Below, piece by piece: positions 17,590 through 26,042 of a DNA stretch of 64,000 bases. Origin of the DNA: Nocardioides islandensis (GTDB lineage Bacteria; Actinomycetota; Actinomycetes; Propionibacteriales; Nocardioidaceae); contig NZ_JADKPN010000010.1 in NCBI RefSeq assembly GCF_015352455.1, positions 1-64,000 of the forward strand, written 5' to 3'. The position numbers were made by a program, and so were the translations under genes. Each line of letters starts with the position of its first letter. Position 1 is the stretch's first letter. The notes beneath the pieces were generated by a model. The model saw only the letters and a program-made list of their open reading frames with translations. It was not told the DNA's origin and did not search any database.

Positions 17590-18388
17590 CTCAGTTTCCT
17601 TTCACACGAGGCCGCTCCCGAACGCAAGCTCGGCCTGATGCAGCCACCACGGCAACACCGCCGTTACGCGCACAGATGTCGAAGACGGGGTCGAAGCGCG
17701 TCACGAGGATCCGGGAGTACCGAACGGTCCATGCCCCATGGTCCTCGCCGATTCCTGGGCGCGCAGCCCCGAATCGTTACGTCGCGGTGACGCACCCTGA
17801 AGCGACTCCTTGCTCTTCGCTCATCTCGAAGCGGAGATCAATGGTGACTTTCCCTCGATCTCGTCGACCGGTTGGCTCGACATCGCCTCCGGGAGCGTTC
17901 GCACGCCGAACCATCATCGTGAGTGGTTCGGTCACCCCAAGAACGGCTGAGGCCATCTCGTCGAGTCGTGCCGGTGCTGTGGGTCAGGAAATGAGTGACC
18001 GGCATCGCGGATGGGATCAGCTGATCGGCGTCGTGTCGATGATCGGCCCCCAGCATTGCTCTCGGGCTTCGGGGTCGTGCTGCTCGGGGTCGTGCTGAGC
18101 GCGTGGGCGACGGCGTGCGGTCGACGAGTGTCTCGGTGGCCGAGTCCTGTTTGGGGTGCGAGGATCTTGTCGTTCAACGAGGAGGCTTTCCGGTGAATCC
18201 CAGCGTCAGGGACCGCCTCACGGCCGGGCGGGACGCCAAACATGTTCTCCCGGGTTGCTCTCGTGCCGTCGGTTGCGCGTGCGCCCTGAGACGGATGGCC
18301 CAGCGTAGTCGGCCGCTCGCGTCGGCCGTAGGTCAGGGCGCCACGTGCGTGACCTTCATGCACGAGTACGTCGCAACGGTGTGAGGCG
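17590..18388. other. Gene-poor 0.8 kb interval
   Basis: No convincing gene on either strand. Long open frames here lack ribosome sites and show no recognisable family. The sequence is locally less GC-biased at third codon positions than its neighbours and may be decayed coding DNA. It contains the palindrome GATCAGCTGATC at 18017-18028 and must carry the promoter of the kinase gene that starts at 18389. One 59-aa frame is listed separately. Confidence 0.5.
17777..17956 (-). CDS. Possible 59-aa ORF, unknown
   Basis: Reading from an ATG at 17956 gives a short frame with a protein-like composition, starting MASAVLGVTEPLTMM and containing GKVTIDLRFEMSEEQG before a TAA. There is no clear ribosome site (only CGACGAG directly before the ATG) and no family is recognised. 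It could be the remnant of a larger gene. Confidence 0.2.
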   Translation of the reverse strand: MASAVLGVTEPLTMMVRRANAPGGDVEPTGRRDRGKVTIDLRFEMSEEQGVASGCVTAT

Positions 18389-19774
18389 ATGAAGTTCGAG
18401 AGATTCCGGCAGGTGGCGCTCTTCGCCGAGCTCTCCGATGATGACCTGAGCAGGATCTGCAACGAGGCGAGCGACGTCAGCTTGGAACCCGGGGAAGTAC
18501 TCTTCCGCGAGGGCGACCCGGGCGACCGTGCCTTCGTGATCTCCTCGGGAGAGCTAGAGATCATCAAGACCACAGAGCGGCGCGAGGTGCTGATCGCCTT
18601 GCGCACTGCCGACGACGTAATCGGCGAGATGGCGCTGCTGGACAAGGGTCCCCGTGGCGCGACCGCGCGAGCCAGGACCGCCACCGAGTTGGTGTCGATC
18701 CCCCAGGCCGCCCTCGAGGACCTTCTGGACACCAGCCCCTCCGCGGCACGCTCGATCCTCGTACCCCTCTCGCGTCGCATCCGCGAGACCAACGACCGGC
18801 TCCGACACCAGGAACGCATGCTGGTCCTCGGGGTGATGACGGCCGGCGTCGCACACGAGCTGAACAATCCCGCCGCCGCCGCCCAGCGCGCCGCCGACCA
18901 GCTCATCGTCGACATCGCCGACCTGGCCACGATGGCCGCGCGCGGGACCGGCACCGAGGCCGTCGACCTGTTTGCGGAGCTCGCCGAGCGGGAGCGCCCA
19001 GAGCGAACCGCCCTGGAGACCAGTGACCTGGAAGCGGCCGTCGAGGAGTGGCTGGAGAACCACGGCGTCGAGGACGGCTGGCAGCTCGCCCCGACCCTGG
19101 TCGAGGCGGGCGTCGCCGAGCCCGACCTCGCCCGCCTGCTCCCAGGCCCGGACCTGGCCACCGCGGTGCGGTTCCTGGTCCGCACGGCGGCGGTGCGCCA
19201 GTCAGCCGCACAGGTCGCCGAGGCGTCTCGCCGGGTTTCCGACGTCGTGCAGGCGATGCGCTCCCACTCGTACCTTGACCGAGCGCCAGTCCAAGAGGTC
19301 GACGTCGTCAGGGGCCTCGAGGACACCCTGGTGCTGTTGGGGCAGGCCACCGGGGGGATCCGCCTCGTCCGGGAGTACGACGCGAACCTCCCGCTCATCA
19401 CCGCCCTCGGCGGCGAGCTGAACCAGGTGTGGACGAACCTGGTGCACAACGCCTGCGACGCGGTGGCGGAGGTCGAGGACCCCGTCGTGACGTTGCGCGC
19501 CCACCGCGCCGGCGAGAGCGTCGTGGTGGAGGTCGAGGACAACGGACCGGGCATCCCCGACGAGCTGAAGGAGCGTGTCTTCGACGCGTTCTTCACCACC
19601 AAGCCACCGGGTCAGGGCACCGGCCTCGGCTTACAGGTCAGCTACCGCATCGTCGTCGTGGAGCACGGCGGCGATCTCGCGCTGGACTCCGTTTCAGGGC
19701 GCACGACGCTCCGGGTGACGCTGCCCGTCAGCTCGCCCACGCTGGGGCGACCGGACGAGTCGAGGAAGCCGTGA
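18389..19774 (+). CDS. Soluble histidine kinase with N-terminal cyclic-nucleotide-binding domain
   Basis: 461 aa, no membrane segment. Residues about 8-120 are a cNMP-binding domain whose phosphate-binding cassette reads GEMALLDKGPRGATARA, keeping the Glu and Arg that contact cyclic nucleotides. Next comes an H-box GVAHELNNPAAAA (about residue 152). The C-terminal HATPase has NACDAV, DNGPGIPDE, FFTTKPPGQGTGLGL. It is probably a cAMP- or cGMP-responsive sensor kinase. The next gene, 39 bases on, carries a class III cyclase domain, which suggests a linked signalling pair. No response regulator is adjacent. Confidence 0.9.
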   Translation: MKFERFRQVALFAELSDDDLSRICNEASDVSLEPGEVLFREGDPGDRAFVISSGELEIIKTTERREVLIALRTADDVIGEMALLDKGPRGATARARTATELVSIPQAALEDLLDTSPSAARSILVPLSRRIRETNDRLRHQERMLVLGVMTAGVAHELNNPAAAAQRAADQLIVDIADLATMAARGTGTEAVDLFAELAERERPERTALETSDLEAAVEEWLENHGVEDGWQLAPTLVEAGVAEPDLARLLPGPDLATAVRFLVRTAAVRQSAAQVAEASRRVSDVVQAMRSHSYLDRAPVQEVDVVRGLEDTLVLLGQATGGIRLVREYDANLPLITALGGELNQVWTNLVHNACDAVAEVEDPVVTLRAHRAGESVVVEVEDNGPGIPDELKERVFDAFFTTKPPGQGTGLGLQVSYRIVVVEHGGDLALDSVSGRTTLRVTLPVSSPTLGRPDESRKP

Positions 19775-19813
19775 CCTCGAGTCACCCATTCACCTCGGGC
19801 GACCGAGCCGACC

Positions 19814-22414
19814 ATGTCGCCTGACCAGCCCGCGGGAGTCGTCACCTTGATGTTCACCGACATCGAGGGGTCGACCAGGCTGCTGCGCACGCTTCCCGCC
19901 GACGCCGCCCTCGAGGCGTTCGCGCTGCACGGGCGTGTGCTGCGGGAGGCGTTCGCTCACCACGGCGGGTACGAGCAGCGCACCGAGGGGGACTCCTTCT
20001 TCGTCGTCTTCCAGGATGCGACCCAAGCGGTGGCCGCGGCCGTGGCCGCCCAGCGGCTCCTGGCCGCCCAGACCTGGCCGGGAGGTGAGCCCGTCCGGGT
20101 GCGGATGGGACTGCACACCGGCGAACCGACCCCGATCGATGGCGACTACGTCGGTCTTGACGTTCACCGCGCCGCCCGCATCGCCTCGGCGGGGCACGGT
20201 GGCCAGGTGCTGCTCTCCCAGGCGACCCGGACTGTCGCGGAGCCGCTCGAGGGGGTGACGGTCGTGGATCTCGGCGAGCACCGGCTCAAGGACCTGGCCC
20301 AGCCGGAGTGGATCTACCAGTTACAGATCGATGGCCTGCCCGGGCAGTTCCCGCCCCTGAACAGTCTCGAGACGCCCACGAACCTGCCGGCGGCCGTCAC
20401 CCCGCTCGTCGGCCGTGAGGCCGACGTCGCGGCCGTGGAGGCGCTGCTCAGACGCGACGACGTGCGGCTGGTGACGATCACCGGAACCGGTGGCAGCGGC
20501 AAGACGCGGCTGGCCGTCGCCGTGGCGGAGCGCCTGGGTGACGCGTTCCGCAACGGACTGGTCTTCGTTGACCTCACCACGGCCACGTACCCGGCGCAGG
20601 TCGGCGACGTCATCTCATTGGCCGTCGACTTGCCCAGCGCGCCAGGTGTTCCGGGGATCGAGAACGTGGTCGGTCAGCTGAGAGACCGAGCGGTCCTGCT
20701 GGTCCTTGACAATTTCGAGCACGTCGTGTCGGCGGCCGGAGACCTGGCGACCCTGCTGGCCGGCGCCCGGCGGGTGAAGGCGATCGTGACGAGTCGGGGC
20801 CCGCTCCACATCGCCGCCGAGCACGAGTACGCCCTCCAGCTTCTGCAACCCGACGCGTCGGTGGAGCTCTTCCTTGAGCGGGCCCGCGCGACGCAGCCGA
20901 CCTTCCGTCTGACCGCGACCAGTGCCAACGACGTCCGGGAGATCTGCGCACGGCTGGACCACCTGCCTCTGGCCATCGAACTCGCCGCGGCGCGCGTGAA
21001 GCTCCTCACCGTCGAGCAGGTCCGCGGCCAGTTGGACAGCCGGCTCGGACTGCTGAGTGGAGGTCGCCGCGACCTCCCGGCGAGGCAGCAGACCATCCGG
21101 GACACCATCGCGTGGAGTTACGACATGCTGCCCACCGCCGCCGCCGCGCTGCTGCGTCGCGCCGCGGTGTTCGTCGGTGGCATCGACCTCGACGCGCTCA
21201 AGGCCGTCTCGGGCGGCGATGCGGAGCCGCTGCCCGGCGTGGAGATCCTGCTCGACCAGAGCCTGCTGGGGCACGATCACGACACCCAACGCTTTTCGAT
21301 GCTGGAGACCATCCGCGAGTTCGCTCTGGAGCGGGCTCGACTGGCCGGTGAGCTGGCAGAGGCCAGCCGCAGGCACGCGGCGTTCTTCGCCGAGCTGGGC
21401 GCCGACGTCGACGCCGGCGTGCACGGTGCCGACCGGGCCACCTGGCGCCGACGCCTCGACATCGAGCTGCCCAACCTGCTCGCGGCGCTGGAGTGGGCGC
21501 TCCAGGCCGAGCCACCACAGGCCGACGTGGGCGCCGCGCTCGCGATCGGCCTCAGCCACCACTGGTACACCCACGGCCGGGCGGTCGAGGGCGTCGCGTG
21601 GTTGCGGCGCGTGCACGCTCTCGGGGACATCTCCGTGGGCCTTCGGGCCAACGTCGCGCAACGGCTCGGAGTCCTCCTCGACCAACAGGCGGACAAGCAT
21701 GGGGCCGCCGCCGTCCTGGAGGAGGCCATCGAGCTGTTCCGGCAGGTCGGGGACCGTGCCGGTCTGGCCCGGGCACTCAACAGTCTGGGATCGGCCTCGC
21801 GCACCGTGGACTCGACCACGCGAGCGCGGGAGCTGTTCGAGGAGGCGCTACGGATCCGCACCGAGCTGGGAGACGATGACGGCGTCTCGGTGACGACATT
21901 CAACCTGGCGCAACTGGCGATGGACGACGGGGACTTCGCGACCGCGCGTCGCCTGTTCGAGAGGTCGTACGAGCTCGACACCGCCCTCGGAGAGGAGTGG
22001 GGGGCTGTCATCGGATCGCTCGGCATTGCCACCGCGGCCGTCGCCGAGGGCGACCTCGAGGAGGCGGCACCGCGACTGCGCGAAGCCGTCCGGTTCTTCC
22101 GCGAGGCCGAGGACGAGGACCACCTCGCCGAGGCACTGGTCGTCTGCGCCGCCGAGGCCCTCCGGCTCGGCCGGTACGAGCGATCGGCCCGGCTCCTCGG
22201 TGCCGCGGACGGACGGTGGATCAGCATCGGGCTGCCGCTCGCGCCAGCGGACGCCGTGCCCGTAGAGCGGTGTCGATCCGCCGTTCAAGCGGCGCTCGGG
22301 GCCGAGGCCTGGGCCAGGGCGACTGACCAGGGACGCGCGATGACGGCCGACCAGGCCGTTGCCTACGCGCTGGAGGCCGACGGGCCAGGAGTAGCCCCGA
22401 AGGACCTTGAATGA
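19814..22414 (+). CDS. Class III cyclase domain-NTPase-TPR regulatory protein
   Basis: 866 aa. Residues 8-175 are an adenylate/guanylate cyclase domain with both metal Asp residues (FTDIEGST and TEGDSFFVVF). The substrate Lys position is not Lys, and the transition-state Asn is His (DVHRAARIA), so cyclase activity is uncertain. An NB-ARC/AAA-like NTPase follows with Walker A GTGGSGKTRLA (about 222-232) and LVLDNFEHV; then about 400 residues of TPR-like helices. There is no C-terminal LuxR domain. It resembles actinobacterial cyclase-ATPase regulators. Probably in one operon with the cNMP-domain kinase. Confidence 0.88.
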   Translation: MSPDQPAGVVTLMFTDIEGSTRLLRTLPADAALEAFALHGRVLREAFAHHGGYEQRTEGDSFFVVFQDATQAVAAAVAAQRLLAAQTWPGGEPVRVRMGLHTGEPTPIDGDYVGLDVHRAARIASAGHGGQVLLSQATRTVAEPLEGVTVVDLGEHRLKDLAQPEWIYQLQIDGLPGQFPPLNSLETPTNLPAAVTPLVGREADVAAVEALLRRDDVRLVTITGTGGSGKTRLAVAVAERLGDAFRNGLVFVDLTTATYPAQVGDVISLAVDLPSAPGVPGIENVVGQLRDRAVLLVLDNFEHVVSAAGDLATLLAGARRVKAIVTSRGPLHIAAEHEYALQLLQPDASVELFLERARATQPTFRLTATSANDVREICARLDHLPLAIELAAARVKLLTVEQVRGQLDSRLGLLSGGRRDLPARQQTIRDTIAWSYDMLPTAAAALLRRAAVFVGGIDLDALKAVSGGDAEPLPGVEILLDQSLLGHDHDTQRFSMLETIREFALERARLAGELAEASRRHAAFFAELGADVDAGVHGADRATWRRRLDIELPNLLAALEWALQAEPPQADVGAALAIGLSHHWYTHGRAVEGVAWLRRVHALGDISVGLRANVAQRLGVLLDQQADKHGAAAVLEEAIELFRQVGDRAGLARALNSLGSASRTVDSTTRARELFEEALRIRTELGDDDGVSVTTFNLAQLAMDDGDFATARRLFERSYELDTALGEEWGAVIGSLGIATAAVAEGDLEEAAPRLREAVRFFREAEDEDHLAEALVVCAAEALRLGRYERSARLLGAADGRWISIGLPLAPADAVPVERCRSAVQAALGAEAWARATDQGRAMTADQAVAYALEADGPGVAPKDLE

Positions 22415-22567
22415 TCTGACCGTGAGTCCATCTTGGGCTGAGAGAGACTCCTCACAGGATGTCAGGCCAGACTCGGTCCGGATGACGACGCGCAACTTCG
22501 CACGGACGCTGCGCAGGGAACTGCTCCGCGACACCACGGACCCGCGCTTCATACCCGGGTCCTGGTA

Positions 22568-22882
22568 CTAGCGGAACGTCAGCCAGGCTCCGATGAGGCC
22601 CGGCAGGGGTCCGGCCAGGAGCCAGAGACTGAGGATCGGCTTGGCATGGAGCGCCCGGAATGCTGCTACCGCGAACGTTCCGGTGATGCCGGCCAGGATG
22701 TTGAGGCCGACGCGCGCGTCCTGGTCGTTGGCGAAGATCCCCGCGATGGCCAGGCCGGCGGCGAAGTGCTCGATCACCGTGAAGGCGAGCACCGACAGCA
22801 CCCATTGCTGGACCTTGGTGATGGACATCCCTTCGGCGGGTGATGCAGACGGGGACGCTTCGGCGGGGCTCTGCTGTTCCAC
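22568..22882 (-). CDS. Small three-helix membrane protein
   Basis: 104 aa from a GTG. A Ser/Pro/Ala/Glu-rich N-terminus of about 20 residues is followed by hydrophobic segments at about 28-48, 60-78 and 84-102 (WVLSVLAFTVIEHFAAGLAI, LNILAGITGTFAVAAF, PILSLWLLAGPLPGLIGAW). No family recognised. A later ATG (start MSITKVQQW) is possible. It is divergent from the ArsR operon and shares its regulatory region, so the two may be co-regulated. Confidence 0.7.
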   Translation of the reverse strand: MEQQSPAEASPSASPAEGMSITKVQQWVLSVLAFTVIEHFAAGLAIAGIFANDQDARVGLNILAGITGTFAVAAFRALHAKPILSLWLLAGPLPGLIGAWLTFR

Positions 22883-22895
22883 GGGCCGAGACTAC

Positions 22896-22931
22896 GTGAT
22901 CACTTGCAAAGGTGTTCAATTGTTGTACTAG
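22896..22931 (+). promoter_or_regulatory. Putative promoter/operator of the ArsR-Ehr operon
   Basis: AT-rich island between divergent genes. It contains the palindromes GTGATCAC (22896-22903) and CAATTG (22917-22922), and a possible -35/-10 pair TTGCAA (22904-22909) and TACTAG (22926-22931) 16 bases apart. Palindromes overlapping the promoter fit repression by the ArsR protein of this operon. Pattern-based inference. Confidence 0.4.
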
Positions 22932-22959
22932 CCTCCGCGATGACCAAGGGAGAACCAGG

Positions 22960-23187
22960 GTGGATGCAACGGAGACAGCCGGCGTGTTGGACCGGACCGG
23001 ACTCCTCCATGAGGCTGTCCGTGACCACGTCGTCGGTAGGGCGGACGTGACTGGGGCGGCGGGTGTCGAGGTCGTCGGGACAGCCGATGACGAGCGGCTG
23101 GTCCGGGACGCCCATCGTCGGGTCAAGGCGGCGCTGGACGAGGCCGCAGCCCGTTCCCCGCGGACCACGGGGGGTGGTGCGTCGTGA
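22960..23187 (+). CDS. 75-aa protein preceding the ArsR gene, unknown
   Basis: Starts at a GTG with an AGGGAGA ribosome site 8 bases upstream and ends in a GTGA overlap with the ArsR start, which argues for a real translated gene. The predicted protein is soluble and acidic (starts MDATETAGVLDRTGLLHEAV, ends in a Gly/Thr/Ser tail). The segment RLVRDAHRRVKAALDEAAA is probably helical. No family recognised. Translational coupling suggests a partner or leader role for the regulator. Confidence 0.55.
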   Translation: MDATETAGVLDRTGLLHEAVRDHVVGRADVTGAAGVEVVGTADDERLVRDAHRRVKAALDEAAARSPRTTGGGAS

Positions 23188-23543
23188 GTGTCCCGTTGTA
23201 CCAGGCCAAGGCGGAGTTCTTCCGCACACTGGGACATCCCGCCCGGATCCGGATCCTGGAGCTGCTGAGCGAGCGCGACCATGCCGTGCACGAACTCCTC
23301 GACGAGATCACGATCGAGCCGAGCAACCTGTCCCAGCAGCTGTCGGTCCTGCGGCGCTCGTCGATGGTCGTCTCGCGCCGCCGCGACGGCGAGGTCGTGT
23401 ACTCGATCAGCGCGCCCGAAGTACGCGACCTGCTTCTGGCAGCGCGGCGCATTCTCCTGGGCCTGGCGGCCCAGCTCGCGGACCTGGAACCCGAGCTGAC
23501 CCCTCCGCAACCGTCCGGGTCACAGCGTCGGCAGGCCCGTTGA
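23184..23543 (+). CDS. ArsR-family winged-helix repressor (Rv0081-like)
   Basis: 119 aa from a GTG. Typical ArsR/SmtB helix-turn-helix: FFRTLGHPARIRILELLSE, recognition-helix region IEPSNLSQQLSVLRRSSMV, and wing RRRDGEVVYSI. There is no Cys, so the classic metal sites are absent; another signal is likely. It sits one base before the complex operon. In M. tuberculosis the ArsR gene Rv0081 likewise heads the Rv0082-Rv0087 cluster, so this is probably the local regulator and is autoregulated. Confidence 0.9.
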   Translation: MSVPLYQAKAEFFRTLGHPARIRILELLSERDHAVHELLDEITIEPSNLSQQLSVLRRSSMVVSRRRDGEVVYSISAPEVRDLLLAARRILLGLAAQLADLEPELTPPQPSGSQRRQAR

Positions 23544-23544
23544 G

Positions 23545-24033
23545 ATGAGCGTGTTCCGCGTGCTGCGGCTCATCCGTCGGGTGGGCAGGATCGCCGAGTC
23601 CGCACCGGCCGCGCCCGACCCGCTGCCCGACCTCCCGCGAGAGCTCACCGGAAGCGTGCAGGTGCGACACGTCGACGCGGGATCGTGCAACGGCTGCGAG
23701 ATCGAGATCGGTGCCGCCTTCGGTCCGGTCTACGACGTGGAGCGTTATGGCGCTCGCCTGGTCGCCTCGCCGCGGCACGCCGACGTCGTGCTGGTGACGG
23801 GTGTGGTCACCCACAACATGCGCGAGCCGCTGCTTCGCACCGTCGAGGCCACCCCGCGGCCTCGCCTGGTGGTCGCCGTCGGCGACTGCGCGAGCAACTG
23901 CGGCATGTTCTCGGCAGGCTACGGCGTCGCCGGGGCCGTCCACGAGGTCGTCGACGTCGACCTCGAGGTGCCGGGCTGCCCACCAGGCCCAGAGGCAGTG
24001 GTCGAGGCGTTGCGACGGGTGACCGGTCGGTGA
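23545..24033 (+). CDS. NuoB/HycG-like small subunit with one [4Fe-4S] cluster
   Basis: 162 aa. Cysteines fit the N2-type cluster of complex I/hydrogenase small subunits: GSCNGCEIEI (about 50-58), GDCASNCG (about 113-120) and PGCPPGP (about 145-151). The N-terminal extension of about 35 residues is polar. It is the electron-transferring subunit of the membrane complex encoded here, facing the cytoplasm and docking on the large subunit. Equivalent in position to Rv0082. GTGA overlap with the next gene. Confidence 0.9.
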   Translation: MSVFRVLRLIRRVGRIAESAPAAPDPLPDLPRELTGSVQVRHVDAGSCNGCEIEIGAAFGPVYDVERYGARLVASPRHADVVLVTGVVTHNMREPLLRTVEATPRPRLVVAVGDCASNCGMFSAGYGVAGAVHEVVDVDLEVPGCPPGPEAVVEALRRVTGR

Positions 24034-26042
24034 CCGGGCCGGTGATCGGGCCGGTCACCGGGGTCGAGCTGGGGATCCTGGGACAGCTGGGGTTGGTGCT
24101 CGTCGGGGTCGTGGTGGCGGTCACCGTCCCCCCAGCTGTCCGATCGCGCGCCTCCGGGTCGGTCTCGGTCCTCCTCGGCGCTGCGGGCGCGGCGACGGGT
24201 GCTGCCGCGCTGGCCGGGCGGGAAGGGGTCGTCGAGCTGCCGACCTCGCTCCCCCTGGGCCACGTCGCGCTCCAGGCGACGCCGCTGGGCGGATTCTTCA
24301 TGCTCGTCGCAGGCGGCGTGGGCCTCGTCGCCGCCCTCTACGGGATCGGTGCCGGCCACGGCCCCTCGACGTCGCGGACCTTCTGCGCGGCGTTCCCGGT
24401 CTTCCTGGGTGCGCTGCAGATGGTGCCGGCGGCCGGCGATGCTGTCTCGTTCCTCGTGGCGTGGGAGGTGATGGCTGTCGCCTCCACGGTGCTGGTGCTG
24501 GCCGAGCACGCGGCCCGCGCCGAGGTCCGCTCCGCGGCCTCGTGGTACGCCGCGATGACCCACCTCAGCTTCGTTCTCCTGCTGCTGGGTTTCGCGGTCC
24601 TGGCCGGCACAGGAGGTGGGACCGACTGGGCTTCACTCAGCCGGGTCGACCCGGGCTCTCCGTCCGCTTCTGTGGCGTTCGTGCTGCTGGCCGCCGGCTT
24701 CGCGACCAAGGCGGGAGTCGTCCCCGTCCACGTGTGGCTGCCGAGGGCGCATCCCGCAGCGCCGAGCCAGGTATCGGCCGTCATGAGCGCGGCGATGGTC
24801 AAGATGGGCGTGTACGGCGTGCTCCTGGTCACCCTGCGGCTGCTGCCCGGCGGGCCGTCCTGGTGGGGGACGGCCTTGCTCGGCGCCGGGGCCGTGTCGG
24901 CGGTCTACGGCATCCTGCAGGCGTCGGTGGCCACGGACCTCAAGCGGCTCCTCGCGTACTCGACCACGGAGAACATCGGGCTGATGTTCCTGGCTGCCGG
25001 TACCGGCCTGATGCTGCGCGCCCACCAGGTCACGCCGGCGGCCGATGCGGCGATCGTGGCCTGCCTGTTGCTGGTGGCGAGTCACGCGGCGTTCAAGGCC
25101 GCGCTGTTCCTCGCGACCGGGTCGGTGGTCCACGCCAGCGGGGAGCGCGACCTCGACCGGATGGGCGGGCTGGGGGCGCGGTTGCCGGTCACCGGCCTGG
25201 CGTTCGGCGTCGGTGCGCTCGGGGCTGCGGCGTTGCCGGTCACGGCAGGGTTCGTGGCCGAGTGGGCGCTGCTTCAGGCCGTCATCCACGGCGCGCGGCC
25301 GGAGGACCGGCTGGTGGCCGTCATCATGCCGATCGCAGTGACCGTCGTGGCGCTGACGGCCGGGTTGGCGCTGCTGACGTTCGTCAAGGCCTACGGCATC
25401 GCGTTCCTCGCCCGGCCTCGATCCGACGGAGCGGCCGCAGCCGTCGAGTCGAGCGGCAGCATGCAGACCGCCATGATCAGCGCGGCGGTCGCCGTGGTGG
25501 CCCTCGGGGTGGCACCCGGCGCCCTCACCCGCGCCGCATCGTCGGCCGCAGGGGTGGAGCCGGGTTCCGCCACCCTGACCGGTGTCGACCTCTCCGGGGT
25601 GGGCGCGTCGCTCGAACCCCTCGCACTCCTGGTCGCCGGTGCCCTGGCGCTGGCTGTGGTGGGTGCGGTCTCGGCCGCGGGCCGCCGGCAGCGACGACCC
25701 GTCGAGCTCAGCTGGGGATGCGGCGGGGTTCGGGCAGATCCGCGGATGCAGTACACCGCCACGTCGTACGCCGAACCGCTGGCCCGCGTCTTCGACGACG
25801 CCCTGCGCCCCGAACGCGACGTCGTGATCACCCACGCCGCCGAGTCCCGCTACCTGGTGGAGCGCGTCCAGTTCCGCCAGCAGGTGGTCGACCTGATGGA
25901 GACCCGCCTGTACCACCCCGGCCTGCGGCTGGTCGACCGCGCCGGCACGGCCGGCCGCCGACTTCAGAACGGCAGCATCCACCGCTACCTCGGCTACTCG
26001 TTCCTCGCCCTCGTGGCCGTGCTCCTGGTGGTGACCCTGTGA
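24030..26042 (+). CDS. HyfB/NuoL-like proton-translocating membrane subunit
   Basis: 670 aa from a GTG overlapping the previous stop; a large Mrp/NuoL-M-N-family protein with about 14-16 hydrophobic segments. Hallmarks include AGFATKAGVVPVHVWLPRAHPAAPS (Lys and His in the antiporter motif, about residue 225) and DLKRLLAYSTTENIG (about 305). The C-terminal soluble part, with WGCGG and TSYAEPLARVFDD, matches HyfB/HycC-type subunits. Probably moves protons or Na+ as part of the complex. Corresponds in position to Rv0083. Confidence 0.9.
   Translation: MTGPVIGPVTGVELGILGQLGLVLVGVVVAVTVPPAVRSRASGSVSVLLGAAGAATGAAALAGREGVVELPTSLPLGHVALQATPLGGFFMLVAGGVGLVAALYGIGAGHGPSTSRTFCAAFPVFLGALQMVPAAGDAVSFLVAWEVMAVASTVLVLAEHAARAEVRSAASWYAAMTHLSFVLLLLGFAVLAGTGGGTDWASLSRVDPGSPSASVAFVLLAAGFATKAGVVPVHVWLPRAHPAAPSQVSAVMSAAMVKMGVYGVLLVTLRLLPGGPSWWGTALLGAGAVSAVYGILQASVATDLKRLLAYSTTENIGLMFLAAGTGLMLRAHQVTPAADAAIVACLLLVASHAAFKAALFLATGSVVHASGERDLDRMGGLGARLPVTGLAFGVGALGAAALPVTAGFVAEWALLQAVIHGARPEDRLVAVIMPIAVTVVALTAGLALLTFVKAYGIAFLARPRSDGAAAAVESSGSMQTAMISAAVAVVALGVAPGALTRAASSAAGVEPGSATLTGVDLSGVGASLEPLALLVAGALALAVVGAVSAAGRRQRRPVELSWGCGGVRADPRMQYTATSYAEPLARVFDDALRPERDVVITHAAESRYLVERVQFRQQVVDLMETRLYHPGLRLVDRAGTAGRRLQNGSIHRYLGYSFLALVAVLLVVTL

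Noticed and set aside
16317..18388. Genomic island integrated at the tRNA-Arg gene
   Set aside because: No integrase, and no direct repeat of the tRNA 3' end seen downstream. Only a gene-poor gap follows.
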